A stretch of DNA of 64,000 bases from Streptomyces typhae (lineage in GTDB: Bacteria > Actinomycetota > Actinomycetes > Streptomycetales > Streptomycetaceae): contig NZ_WPNZ01000001.1 in NCBI RefSeq assembly GCF_009755605.1, positions 248,001 to 312,000 of the forward strand, given 5' to 3'. Shown here one piece after another: positions 11,608 to 20,079 of the stretch; the stretch's first letter is position 1, and the number at the start of each line of letters is the position of its first letter. The notes below the pieces were generated by a model that ran no database searches, was not told where the DNA came from, and was given only the letters and a program-made list of their open reading frames with translations. Made by a program: the position numbers and the translations under genes.

Positions 11608-12290
11608 CTCCCGCGGGTTCCCTGCTGACCGCCGACGGTCTGCGCAAGGTCTACGGACCGACCACCGCTCTCGACGGTGCCGACTTCTCCATCCACCCCG
11701 GCGAGGTCGTCGCCGTGATGGGCCCCTCCGGCTCCGGCAAGTCCACACTCCTGCACTGCCTCGCCGGCATCGTCCGCCCCGACGCGGGCGAGATCACCTA
11801 CAACGGACAGCGCCTGACGGGCATGAACGACGCCGCGCTGAGCGCGCTGCGCCGCAGCGAGTTCGGGTTCGTCTTCCAGTTCGGACAGCTCGTCCCGGAG
11901 CTCACCTGCCTGGAGAACGTCGCCCTGCCGCTGCGCCTCAACGGCGCCAAGCGCAAGGACGCCGAGCGCACCGCCCTCACCTGGATGGAGCGCCTGGAGG
12001 TCGACGACGTGCGCGACAAGCGCCCCGGCCAGGCGTCCGGCGGCCAGGGCCAGCGCGTCGCCGTGGCCCGCGCCCTCGTCACGAGCCCGCGGGTCCTCTT
12101 CGCCGACGAGCCCACCGGCGCGCTCGACTCCCTCAACGGCGAGCGGGTGATGGAGCTCCTCACCGACGCCGCCCGCTCCACGAACGCCGCCGTCGTCCTC
12201 GTCACCCACGAGACCCGCGTCGCCGCCTACTCCGACCGCGAGATCGTCGTCCGCGACGGCAAGTCCCGGGACATGGAGCGCCTGGTATGA
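11604..12290 (+). CDS. ABC transporter ATP-binding protein (LolD/MacB type)
   Basis: 228 residues. Walker A is GPSGSGKST, the Q-loop is FVFQFGQLVPELT, the signature is ASGGQGQRVAVARAL, Walker B is VLFADEPTGALD and the H-loop is VTHE. It overlaps padR upstream and the permease downstream by 4 bp each, so the three are co-translated. It pairs with the FtsX-like permease to form a mechanotransmission-type exporter. Confidence 0.93.
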   Translation: MTPAGSLLTADGLRKVYGPTTALDGADFSIHPGEVVAVMGPSGSGKSTLLHCLAGIVRPDAGEITYNGQRLTGMNDAALSALRRSEFGFVFQFGQLVPELTCLENVALPLRLNGAKRKDAERTALTWMERLEVDDVRDKRPGQASGGQGQRVAVARALVTSPRVLFADEPTGALDSLNGERVMELLTDAARSTNAAVVLVTHETRVAAYSDREIVVRDGKSRDMERLV

Positions 12291-14722
12291 GCACGACCCG
12301 TACGAAGCCCGCGCCGCCCGTCGGCACGGACCCGCGCCCCGGCCCCACCGGGCCCACCGGCGCCCGCGCCTGGCTGCGCGACCTCGGCATGGGCATACGC
12401 TTCGCGGTCGGCGGTGGCCGCGAGGGCTGGGTGCGCACGATCCTGACCGCGGTCGGCGTGGGCCTCGGCGTCGCGCTGCTGCTCGGCGCCGCGTCCGTGC
12501 CCGACCTGCTCGCCAACCGCGACGACCGCTCGATCGCGCGCACCCCCGCCGCCGCGATGTCCGGCAAGCAGACCCAGCGCGGCGACTCCACGCTCCTGGT
12601 CGTCGACACCCGCACCGACTACCGCGACTCGGAGATCAGCGGTCTCATGATGCGCGCCGACGGCGACCACCCGGCTCTCCCGCCGGGCGTCGGCACGATG
12701 CCGGAGGCCGGCGAGATGCTGATCTCGCCCGCGCTGCGCGACCTGATGAACAGCTCCGGCGGCAAGCTCCTCAAGGAGCGCTTCGCCGACTACCGCATCA
12801 CGGGCACCATCGGCGACGCGGGCCTGATGAGCCCCAAGGAGCTGTTCTACTACCTCGGTTCCGACTCCCTCTCCAAGGCCGACGGCGCCCACCGTGTCGC
12901 GTCCTTCGGCTTCGACCAGCCCGCCGAGCCGCTCGACCCCCTCCTGGTCGTGCTCGTCGTCCTGATCTGCGTCGTCCTGCTCACTCCGGTGCTCATCTTC
13001 ATCGGCACCGCGGTGCGCTTCGGCGGCGACCGGCGCGACCAGCGGCTCGCGGCGCTGCGCCTGGTCGGCGCGGACCGGCGGGCGGTGCGCAGGATCGCGG
13101 CGGGCGAGGCGCTGTTCGGCGCCCTCCTCGGCCTCGTTCTCGGCGCCGTGTTCTTCCTGGGCGCCCGGCAGTTGATCGGCGTCGTGGACATCTGGAAGGT
13201 CAGCGCGTTCCCGTCCGACATGACGCCGCTGCCCGGACTCGCCGTCCTGATCATGCTGGCGGTGCCGGTCTCGTCCGTCCTCGTCACCCTGATCTCGCTG
13301 CGGGCCGTCGCCATCGAGCCGCTGGGCGTCGTCCGCAGCACCACGGCCCGCAAGCGCCGGCTGTGGTGGCGGCTGCTGCTGCCCGCCGCGGGTCTGCTGA
13401 TCCTGCTCAGCCAGGACCAGGTGACCCGCACCGGCGGCGAGGACGTGGAGGTGTACACCATCGCGGCGGGCGCGACCCTCACCCTCGTGGGTCTCGCGAC
13501 GCTGATGCCCTGGCTGGTCGAGGCGGCCGTGGCCCGGCTGCGCGGCGGCCCGGTGCCCTGGCAGCTCGCCACCCGGCGGCTGCAGCTCAGCAGCGGCACC
13601 GCGGCCCGCGCGGTCAGCGGCATCACGGTCGCGGTCGCGGGCGCGGTCGCCCTTCAGATGCTCTTCGCGTCCATGCACAGCGAGTTCAACACCACCACCG
13701 ACCAGGACCCGCGGCGCGCCCAGCTCAACGTCCACTCCCCGAGGGCCAGCGGTGCGCTCGCCCAGCGGATGATCGACGACTTCCGTGCCGTGCAGGGCGT
13801 CAAGGGCGTCAACGGCCGGGTCTCCTCGTACGTGGTCAAGCCGGGCAAGCTGAAGAGCACCGACGACATGCGGCCCACCACGGAGCTCTCGGTCGGTTCC
13901 TGCGCGACCCTGCGCGAGCTGGCCCGGGTCGGCTCCTGCAAGGACGGCGACGCCTTCGTCGTGCACTCCGGCGACCGTGAACTTGACAAGTGGGTGGACC
14001 AGACGGCCCGGCCCGGCCAGAAGGTGGACCTCAACAGCGAGAGCTGGGGCGACTTCGAGGTCAAGGCGCGCGGGAAGCACGCCCCGTGGACGCTGCCGAA
14101 GTCGACCCGCACGATCAGCTCGCGCCCCGACCCGGTGGGCGACCACTACTACGGCATCTACGTGACGCCCGGCGCGATCGACGTGGCGAAGCTGGCGGAC
14201 GCGTCCACCGAGGCCCTGGTGCAGACCGACCCGAAGGTCCCGGACGCGGAGGAGTACGTGCGCAACGCGGCCACGCACATCGACCCGCTGATCGATGTGT
14301 ACACCATCCGCATGATCGAGCGGGACAAGCAGTACGCCTCCGTGCAGAAGGGCCTTCAGGCCGGGGCGATCGCCACCATGCTCCTGATCGCGGCGTCCAT
14401 GCTGGTCTCGACCCTGGAGCAACTCCGGGAGCGCAAGCGGCTCCTCGCGGCTCTGACCGCCTTCGGCACCCGCCGCTCCTCGATGGCCTGGTCGGTGCTG
14501 TGGCAGACGGCCGTCCCGGTGGTGCTCGGCCTCGGCCTCGCCATCACCGGCGGTCTGGCCCTCGGGGTCGTGATGTGCCGGATGGTGGAGAAGCCCGTGT
14601 CCGACTGGCTGGTGTTCCTGCCGCTGTGCGCCGCGGGGGCCGCGCTCGTCGCTGTGGTGACGCTGCTCAGCCTGCCGGCGCTGTGGCGGATGATGCGGCC
14701 CGACGGGCTGCGTACGGAGTGA
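12287..14722 (+). CDS. FtsX-like ABC transporter permease
   Basis: 811 residues. A first TM at about 45-68 is followed by a periplasmic-type domain, three TMs with FtsX topology (about 218-350), further TMs near 358-425, a second large extracellular domain (about 470-680) and three final TMs (about 690-800). The duplicated FtsX arrangement matches antimicrobial-peptide or lipoprotein-type exporters. It starts at ATGA overlapping the ATPase. Substrate unknown; the PadR control suggests stress- or drug-induced export. Confidence 0.88.
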   Translation: MSTTRTKPAPPVGTDPRPGPTGPTGARAWLRDLGMGIRFAVGGGREGWVRTILTAVGVGLGVALLLGAASVPDLLANRDDRSIARTPAAAMSGKQTQRGDSTLLVVDTRTDYRDSEISGLMMRADGDHPALPPGVGTMPEAGEMLISPALRDLMNSSGGKLLKERFADYRITGTIGDAGLMSPKELFYYLGSDSLSKADGAHRVASFGFDQPAEPLDPLLVVLVVLICVVLLTPVLIFIGTAVRFGGDRRDQRLAALRLVGADRRAVRRIAAGEALFGALLGLVLGAVFFLGARQLIGVVDIWKVSAFPSDMTPLPGLAVLIMLAVPVSSVLVTLISLRAVAIEPLGVVRSTTARKRRLWWRLLLPAAGLLILLSQDQVTRTGGEDVEVYTIAAGATLTLVGLATLMPWLVEAAVARLRGGPVPWQLATRRLQLSSGTAARAVSGITVAVAGAVALQMLFASMHSEFNTTTDQDPRRAQLNVHSPRASGALAQRMIDDFRAVQGVKGVNGRVSSYVVKPGKLKSTDDMRPTTELSVGSCATLRELARVGSCKDGDAFVVHSGDRELDKWVDQTARPGQKVDLNSESWGDFEVKARGKHAPWTLPKSTRTISSRPDPVGDHYYGIYVTPGAIDVAKLADASTEALVQTDPKVPDAEEYVRNAATHIDPLIDVYTIRMIERDKQYASVQKGLQAGAIATMLLIAASMLVSTLEQLRERKRLLAALTAFGTRRSSMAWSVLWQTAVPVVLGLGLAITGGLALGVVMCRMVEKPVSDWLVFLPLCAAGAALVAVVTLLSLPALWRMMRPDGLRTE

Positions 14723-14808
14723 GCCCGCGGGAGCGGCCGCCGTTCGCCGCCGCCGCGCGGCGGCTGCCCCCACCCTCCCACCGTCAACCGTCGTTCCCGG
14801 CTCTCCGC

Positions 14809-15747
14809 TCAGAGCACCCGCACCGGCAACGGTCGCAGGGCCCCGCGGAGAGCTTCGGCGAGTTCTTCGTACTCGCCCGCCCGCGCGGCCCCCGTACGCA
14901 TCGCGAGCGCGACCTGACGCGTCGGCGCGGGATCGGCGAAGTAGCCGGTGAGGAGCTGGCTGCTGCGGCTCGTCTCCACGCGGACGGCGGTGCGCGGCAG
15001 GAGCGTCACGCCGAGGCCGCCCGCGACTAGCTGGACGAGCGTGGAGAGCCCGGCGGCGGTCGTGGTGACCGGCGCGTCCGCTCGTCCCGCCTCCCGGCAG
15101 ATGTCCAGGGCCTGGTCCCGCAGGCAGTGCCCCTCGTCGAGGAGCAGCAGGTTCAGCTCGCGCAGCGCCTCGCGCGGGATGCCCTCGCGGCCGCCGAGCC
15201 AGTGGTCGAGCGGTGTGACGAGAACGAAGTCCTCGTCGAAGAGCGGCAGTTCTGTGACGCCGGGCACCCCGAGCGGCACGGCGAGGAGCAACAGGTCGAG
15301 CCGCCCCGCCGCGAGGCCGTCGAGCAGCGACGACGTCTGCTCCTCGTGCACCTGGAGATCCAGGTCCGGATACCTCTCGTGGACGAGCCCGAGGACCGTC
15401 GGCAGCAGATACGGCGCCACCGTCGGGATCACCCCGAGCCGCAGCGCACCGGTGAACGGCGCCTTCACCGCGTCGGCCTCCTCCATCAGCGCCTCGACCT
15501 CGTCGAGCACCGCCTTCGCGCGCACCGCGAGCCGCTCCCCCGCCGGGGAGAGCAGCACCTTGCGGGTGGTGCGCTCCAGGAGCTGGACACCCAGTGCCTC
15601 CTCCAGGGCCGAGACGGCACCGGACAGCGCGGGCTGACTCATCCCGATTGCTGCCGCCGCGTCCCTGAAGTGCAGATGCTCGGCCACGGCCGCGAAGGCA
15701 CGCAGCTGCGCCAGGCTGGGCTGCTTACCCCTATTTATGGCTCGCAC
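14809..15747 (-). CDS. oxyR: LysR-type peroxide sensor OxyR
   Basis: 312 residues. N-terminal LysR helix-turn-helix (LAQLRAFAAVAEHLHFRDAA, MSQPALSGAVSALEEALG) and a substrate-binding domain with EGHCLRDQALDIC, whose two cysteines are the redox pair of OxyR. The start is GTG 15747, preceded by GGAGGGAG. The longer in-frame reading to 15813 lacks a ribosome site. It is divergent from ahpC, the classical target: peroxide oxidises OxyR, which then activates ahpCD and itself. Confidence 0.92.
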   Translation of the reverse strand: MRAINRGKQPSLAQLRAFAAVAEHLHFRDAAAAIGMSQPALSGAVSALEEALGVQLLERTTRKVLLSPAGERLAVRAKAVLDEVEALMEEADAVKAPFTGALRLGVIPTVAPYLLPTVLGLVHERYPDLDLQVHEEQTSSLLDGLAAGRLDLLLLAVPLGVPGVTELPLFDEDFVLVTPLDHWLGGREGIPREALRELNLLLLDEGHCLRDQALDICREAGRADAPVTTTAAGLSTLVQLVAGGLGVTLLPRTAVRVETSRSSQLLTGYFADPAPTRQVALAMRTGAARAGEYEELAEALRGALRPLPVRVL

Positions 15748-15875
15748 TGATAGCTCCCTCCGATCAACACGACCGAGTGTAGCTATTTCCCTAATCAATG
15801 CACTCTGTGCCACGATCGCAAGCAGTCCAACCCCTTGGAGCCCCTTACCGGGCTCCTCCGCTGCAAGGAGTACGT
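15748..15875. promoter_or_regulatory. Divergent oxyR-ahpC control region
   Basis: 128 bp between the two starts. It contains paired ATAGCT/AGCTAT motifs (around 15750 and 15781), plausible OxyR contact half-sites. In the ahpC leader, GGAGCCC (15837-15843) pairs with GGGCTCC (15850-15856) just before the AAGGAG ribosome site. The binding role is inferred from the gene pair. Confidence 0.5.
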
Positions 15876-16430
15876 GTGCTCACTGTCGGTGACAAGTTCC
15901 CCGAGTTCGACCTGACTGCCTGTGTCTCGCTGGAGGCGGGCAAGGAGTTCGAGCAGATCAACCACAAGACCTACGAGGGCAAGTGGAAGATCGTCTTCGC
16001 GTGGCCCAAGGACTTCACCTTCGTGTGCCCGACCGAGATCGCCGCGTTCGGCAAGCTGAACGACGAGTTCGCCGACCGTGACGCGCAGGTCCTCGGCTTC
16101 TCCGGCGACTCCGAGTTCGTGCACCACGCCTGGCGCAAGGACCACCCGGACCTGACCGACCTGCCCTTCCCGATGCTGGCCGACTCCAAGCACGAGCTCA
16201 TGCGCGCGCTCGGCATCGAGGGCGAGGACGGCTTCGCGCAGCGTGCCGTCTTCATCGTGGACCAGAACAACGAGATCCAGTTCACGATGGTGACCGCCGG
16301 TTCCGTGGGCCGTAACCCCAAGGAGGTCCTCCGGGTCCTCGACGCCCTCCAGACCGACGAGCTCTGCCCCTGCAACTGGAGCAAGGGCGACGAGACCCTC
16401 GACCCGGTCGCGCTGCTCTCCGGCGAGTGA
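15876..16430 (+). CDS. ahpC: Alkyl hydroperoxide reductase C (peroxiredoxin)
   Basis: 184 residues of the 2-Cys peroxiredoxin family. Peroxidatic Cys51 lies in FTFVCPTE; resolving cysteines 164 and 166 lie in ELCPCNW, the pattern of actinobacterial AhpC that is reduced by AhpD. The start is GTG 15876 with AAGGAG five bases upstream; the frame is open further upstream to 15798 but without conserved sequence. Forms an operon with ahpD 16 bp downstream. Confidence 0.95.
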   Translation: MLTVGDKFPEFDLTACVSLEAGKEFEQINHKTYEGKWKIVFAWPKDFTFVCPTEIAAFGKLNDEFADRDAQVLGFSGDSEFVHHAWRKDHPDLTDLPFPMLADSKHELMRALGIEGEDGFAQRAVFIVDQNNEIQFTMVTAGSVGRNPKEVLRVLDALQTDELCPCNWSKGDETLDPVALLSGE

Positions 16431-16446
16431 ACGGAGGCTGACTGAC

Positions 16447-16977
16447 ATGGCACTCGACGAACTGAAGTCCGCCGTACCGGACTACGCCAAGGACCTGAAG
16501 CTGAACCTCGGCTCGGTCATCGGCAACAGCGACCTGCCGCAGCAGCAGCTGTGGGGCACCGTGCTGGCCTGCGCCATCGCGTCCCGCTCCCCGAAGGTGC
16601 TGCGCGAGCTGGAGCCCGAGGCGAAGGCGAACCTCTCCCCCGAGGCGTACACCGCCGCCAAGTCGGCCGCCGCCGTCATGGCGATGAACAACGTCTTCTA
16701 CCGCACGCGGCACCTGCTCTCCGACCCGGAGTACGGGACGCTGCGCGCCGGTCTGCGGATGAACGTCATCGGCAACCCGGGCGTCGAGAAGGTCGACTTC
16801 GAGCTGTGGTCCCTCGCGGTCTCCGCGATCAACGGCTGTGGCCAGTGCCTCGACTCGCACGAGCAGGTCCTGCGCAAGGCCGGTGTCGACCGCGAGACGA
16901 TCCAGGAAGCCTTCAAGATCGCCGCCGTGATCCAGGCGGTGGGCGTCACCCTGGACTCCGAGGCGCATCTCGCCTAG
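16447..16977 (+). CDS. ahpD: Alkyl hydroperoxide reductase AhpD (CMD family)
   Basis: 176 residues. The carboxymuconolactone-decarboxylase-like core has the catalytic motif [10 protein letters not shown] with Cys131, Cys134 and His138. It passes electrons, usually from lipoamide and dihydrolipoyl dehydrogenase, to AhpC. GGAGG precedes the ATG. Co-transcribed with ahpC under OxyR. Confidence 0.94.
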   Translation: MALDELKSAVPDYAKDLKLNLGSVIGNSDLPQQQLWGTVLACAIASRSPKVLRELEPEAKANLSPEAYTAAKSAAAVMAMNNVFYRTRHLLSDPEYGTLRAGLRMNVIGNPGVEKVDFELWSLAVSAINGCGQCLDSHEQVLRKAGVDRETIQEAFKIAAVIQAVGVTLDSEAHLA

Positions 16978-16999
16978 CAGGCGCGCTTCCTCCGACATA

Positions 17000-17036
17000 T
17001 GTAGGGCCCCGCTCCTTCGGTGAGCGGGGCCCTACA
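17000..17036 (+). terminator. Terminator of the ahpCD operon
   Basis: Fourteen-base arms TGTAGGGCCCCGCT / AGCGGGGCCCTACA around a 9-base loop, beginning 22 bp after the ahpD stop. Confidence 0.88.
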
Positions 17037-17054
17037 TGTGTGACCGCGCGGATC

Positions 17055-17172
17055 GGCCTGCGGCCTCGTCCTCAATCGCCGGACGGGCTCAAAAGATCCA
17101 CTGCCGCCCGCCGGGGAGAAAAGGCGGGCGGGGAACAGCCCGTCCGGCGTTTGAGGACGAGGCCGCCAGGCC
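17055..17172. repeat. Long dispersed palindrome with inner hairpin
   Basis: Outer arms of about 35 bp (17055-17089 and 17136-17172) pair with few mismatches and contain the ATCGCCGGACGGGCT core also seen after fumC. An inner CCGCCCGCC/GGCGGGCGG stem sits between them. It lies between convergent genes and may terminate both. Confidence 0.7.
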
Positions 17173-17214
17173 GATGAAGCGCCCCCGGCGGAAAGCCGAG
17201 AACGAGACCGGTCG

Positions 17215-18813
17215 TCAGGACTCGGGGGTCTCCGAACGGGCGGGCGCCAGCTCGGAAGCCGTCGCACCCCGCGGCTGCGGGGCCTGTTTGAGGGCCGCCT
17301 CCCTGGCGTACGCGCGGAGGTACCCGACCACCGTGTTCGTCACAGCGACGAGCGGCACCGCGACCACGGCCCCGCCGATCCCGGCGACCATCCCGCCCGC
17401 GGCCACGGAGAGCACCACGGCCAGCGGATGCACGGCCACCGCCCGGCCGAGGATGAACGGTTGCAGGATGTGGCCCTCGATCTGCTGCACGGCGAGCACG
17501 ACGATCAGCGTCATCAGGGCCGTGAACACGCCGTGCGTGACGAGCGCGACCACCACGGCCAGGGCGCCCGAGACGACCGCGCCCACGAGCGGGATGAACG
17601 CGAACAGGAAGATGAAGACGGCGAGCGGCACGGCCATCGGCACGCCGAGGAAGTAGATGCCGACGCCGATGAACACGGCGTCGATGAGCGCCACTATCAC
17701 CGTGCCCCGCACATAGGCGGTGAGCGTCCGCCACGCCCGCGGCCCCGCACCCGCGACACCGGGCCGCGCCGCGGCGGGCACCAGCTTCAGGAACCACTTC
17801 CAGATGCGCGGCCCGTCGTACAGCAGGAAGAGCGTGGAGAACATCGCGAGGAGGATGCCGGTGAGCGCCTCCATGATGACGGTGACGCCTTCGAGCCCGG
17901 CGGAGGTGATCTCCTCGGAGTTGGCGCCGACGGCCTCGCGCAGCGACTTGGCGATGTCGTTGATCTGGTCCTCGGTGACGTGGAAGGGGCTGTTGAGCAG
18001 CCACTTCCGCAAGTCCTCGATGCCGTCCTGGACTTGGCTGGAGAGCGTGTCCACGTTCTCCATGACCTGCCAGACCACGAACCAGCCCACAAGCCCCATG
18101 ATCACGAAGCCGAGTACGGCGGTGGCCACCGTGGCGAGTCCCTGGGGGAGCCCGAGCCGCTTGAGGCGGGCCACCGTCGGCTGGAGCAGCGCGGTGATGA
18201 GCAGCGCGGCGACGAAGGCGAAGACGACCAGCTGCACCGCGCTGATGACCCTCATCAGGACCCAGACGGTGCCGGCGAGGACCAGCAGCCGCCAGCCGGC
18301 CTCGGCGGCGACGCGCATACCCCAGGGCACGGCGGCGACGGGGTCGGGGCGGGCCCCTATGTCGGGCGCGTAGGTGGGCGGGGCGGGCACCTGGTCGGTG
18401 CCGTCGGCGGAATCGGCGCCGTCGGCCGCGGACCCGCCGGGGCCGTCCGCCAGGTCGTCGGCCTCGGAGGCCGCCTGGGCGGCCCGCACCCGGTCCGCGT
18501 ACCGCTTGCGCAGCGACAGCTTCGGCGGGGCGGCGACGGCGACGCTCGTGCCCCCGCCGACCGCCTTCTCCGACGGCTCGGGCTCCCCGGACTCCTCGGG
18601 CACCGACGACCCGGTGGTCGAGGCGCCGTTGGTCGAGGCGTCCTCGGAAGGCACCGCGTCGGCCACCGGTGTGTCGGCCGGGGCTTCTCGCCCGGCGGCA
18701 CCGGAGGGCTCCCGCGCCGCCGCGTCCGCACTGCTGCCGCCCCCGCTGAGGCGGTCTCCCATCCTGGTCAGCGCGGAGCCCACACGGCCGCGCCACCCTG
18801 GAACTCGCGCCAT
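17215..18813 (-). CDS. AI-2E (PerM) family membrane transporter
   Basis: 532 residues from ATG 18813 (GAGGA six bases upstream). The first 160 residues are a charged Ala/Pro/Glu-rich cytoplasmic region. Seven to eight TM segments follow, in the AI-2E exporter arrangement: FAFVAALLITALLQP, then the long amphipathic segment with ENVDTLSSQVQDGIEDL, then FLFAFIPLVGAVVSGALAV, a signature region near the C-terminus. Family members export small molecules or act as Na+/H+ antiporters; the name does not prove AI-2 transport. Confidence 0.85.
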   Translation of the reverse strand: MARVPGWRGRVGSALTRMGDRLSGGGSSADAAAREPSGAAGREAPADTPVADAVPSEDASTNGASTTGSSVPEESGEPEPSEKAVGGGTSVAVAAPPKLSLRKRYADRVRAAQAASEADDLADGPGGSAADGADSADGTDQVPAPPTYAPDIGARPDPVAAVPWGMRVAAEAGWRLLVLAGTVWVLMRVISAVQLVVFAFVAALLITALLQPTVARLKRLGLPQGLATVATAVLGFVIMGLVGWFVVWQVMENVDTLSSQVQDGIEDLRKWLLNSPFHVTEDQINDIAKSLREAVGANSEEITSAGLEGVTVIMEALTGILLAMFSTLFLLYDGPRIWKWFLKLVPAAARPGVAGAGPRAWRTLTAYVRGTVIVALIDAVFIGVGIYFLGVPMAVPLAVFIFLFAFIPLVGAVVSGALAVVVALVTHGVFTALMTLIVVLAVQQIEGHILQPFILGRAVAVHPLAVVLSVAAGGMVAGIGGAVVAVPLVAVTNTVVGYLRAYAREAALKQAPQPRGATASELAPARSETPES

Positions 18814-18899
18814 GATCCGTCCTCTACCCCCGTCATTCCCCACCGGCTGTCCCCCGGCTGCCTCGGGGAGCTGTTCGGACCGACCGTACACGGACGGAA

Positions 18900-18924
18900 C
18901 CCCTCACCGTAGGACGGTGAGGGG
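18900..18924 (-). terminator. Terminator after the lytic transglycosylase gene
   Basis: Eleven-base perfect arms CCCCTCACCGT / ACGGTGAGGGG with a 3-base loop, 26 bp beyond the stop of the leftward SLT gene. Confidence 0.8.
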
Positions 18925-18950
18925 TCCCTGAAGGTTGAGCGCAGGCACCA

Positions 18951-19688
18951 TCAGTAGTAGTGGTTCGCCTGCCAGAACTCCCAGGCGCCGCAGGGGCTGC
19001 CGTAGCGGTCGTTCATGTAGTTCAGGCCCCACTTGATCTGGGTGGCCGGATTCGTCCGCCAGTCGGCGCCCGCCGAGGACATCTTCGAGGCGGGCAGCGC
19101 CTGGACGAGGCCGTAGGCGCCGGAGGAGGCGTTGGTGGCCTTGTAGTTCCAGGTCGACTCGTGGTTCACGATGTTGCTGAAACACTGGAACTGGCCGCCG
19201 GGCACCATCTGCCGTGCCATCGACTGGACCTGCGAGACGGAGTAGGAGCTCTGCGGCGCGAAGTCCGAGGCGTCACGGGAGGACGAGCGGCTGGCCGTCT
19301 TCTTGGCCTCCTCCTCGCGCTCCTTCTTCTCCTTGGCCTTCTGCTCCGCGGCTTCCTTGGCGGCCTTCTCGGCCTTCTCGGCTGCCTGCTGCTTGGCGAC
19401 GGCGTCCTTGGCCGCCTGCTTGCGCGCGGACTCCGCGGCGGACTTCTTCGCGGCCGTGTCGGCGGCCATCGCCTGGGCGTCGGCCTGCTGCGCCACGGAC
19501 GTGGTCTGCACCTGGGCGTGCTGACCCGCGGGTATGTCTGCGAGGAGAGTCGCGTCGCTTGCCGTGGCCTCGAGGTCGTTCGAGCTCGAGGACTGGGTGT
19601 TGCCCGAGGCAACGCCCACGACGGCGCCGACGGTGGTGACCGCGGTGGCCGACGCCACTGCGAATCCCCGGACCGAAATCCGGCTCAC
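18951..19688 (-). CDS. Secreted SLT-domain lytic transglycosylase
   Basis: 245 residues. Signal peptide with hydrophobic core AVASATAVTTVGAVVGVASG. An Ala/Lys/Glu coiled coil follows (about 75-150, KAEKAAKEAAEQKAKEKK). The C-terminal 80 residues form a compact soluble-lytic-transglycosylase domain: CFSNIVNHESTWNYKA, ASSGAYGLVQALPASKM and TQIKWGLNYMNDRYGSPCGA. The Glu in NHES is the catalytic acid. It cleaves peptidoglycan outside the cell. GTG 19688 is chosen because GGAAGGA lies seven bases before it. The long 5' leader is discussed separately. Confidence 0.85.
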   Translation of the reverse strand: MSRISVRGFAVASATAVTTVGAVVGVASGNTQSSSSNDLEATASDATLLADIPAGQHAQVQTTSVAQQADAQAMAADTAAKKSAAESARKQAAKDAVAKQQAAEKAEKAAKEAAEQKAKEKKEREEEAKKTASRSSSRDASDFAPQSSYSVSQVQSMARQMVPGGQFQCFSNIVNHESTWNYKATNASSGAYGLVQALPASKMSSAGADWRTNPATQIKWGLNYMNDRYGSPCGAWEFWQANHYY

Positions 19689-20020
19689 ACGGTTTCCTTC
19701 CAGCATCGCCCGCATAGGTGACCCCGCGGACGCAATCGTGCCCCTGGCGCTGGCCTCCGCTGGGTACATCGGTCACGGGAGGCGCGGGCCCGGTGGACAA
19801 CTCCTGGGACAGGAGCGCCGCTTGGTGCTCGGGCGGCATACGGCAACCACTATGAAGTTCTGTTGTTCCGTACCGCTGGGGGTACAGGAGTGCCGTATGC
19901 GGGGCCTGACAGGACCCAGACTCTGCCGTAGCGAGACGCCGCGAGGCAATTCTGCGTTGCGTGGGAAAGCTCACACCTCGTTTGCCCCATGAGTTTTCCG
20001 GAAACACCGGCACACCAAGA
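19689..20020 (-). promoter_or_regulatory. Long structured leader of the lytic transglycosylase gene
   Basis: About 330 bp without a gene. TGCCGTATGC (19891-19900) and its exact complement (19836-19845) can form a 10-bp stem. Inside it GTACC (19870-19874) pairs with GGTAC (19881-19885). A TTTCCGGAAA palindrome lies near 19996. Streptomyces wall-hydrolase genes often have regulatory leaders, but I do not see the conserved core of the c-di-AMP (ydaO) riboswitch here. Confidence 0.4.
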
Positions 20021-20058
20021 CGCCGCCCGGCTAGGCTCACTCGCTTCGCCGGGCGGCG
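20021..20058 (-). terminator. Terminator after phoH-like gene
   Basis: Eleven-base perfect arms CGCCGCCCGGC (20021-20031) and GCCGGGCGGCG (20048-20058), 22 bp past the stop of the leftward PhoH gene. Confidence 0.8.
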
Positions 20059-20079
20059 CCAACCGCACCATCAGAACCG

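Noticed and set aside
8427..12290. A 1287-codon open frame on the plus strand across the penicillin-binding protein gene
   Set aside because: Its first 1,000 codons are a GC-driven antisense shadow of the PBP gene and the shifted padR frame. Only the last 228 codons (ABC ATPase from 11604) are real.
17215..18813. Autoinducer-2 exporter linked to quorum sensing
   Set aside because: The family name does not define the substrate, and no luxS or related gene is in the window.
19689..20020. c-di-AMP (ydaO) riboswitch in the lytic transglycosylase leader
   Set aside because: The conserved internal motifs were not found in the reverse-complement reading; only unrelated hairpins are visible.
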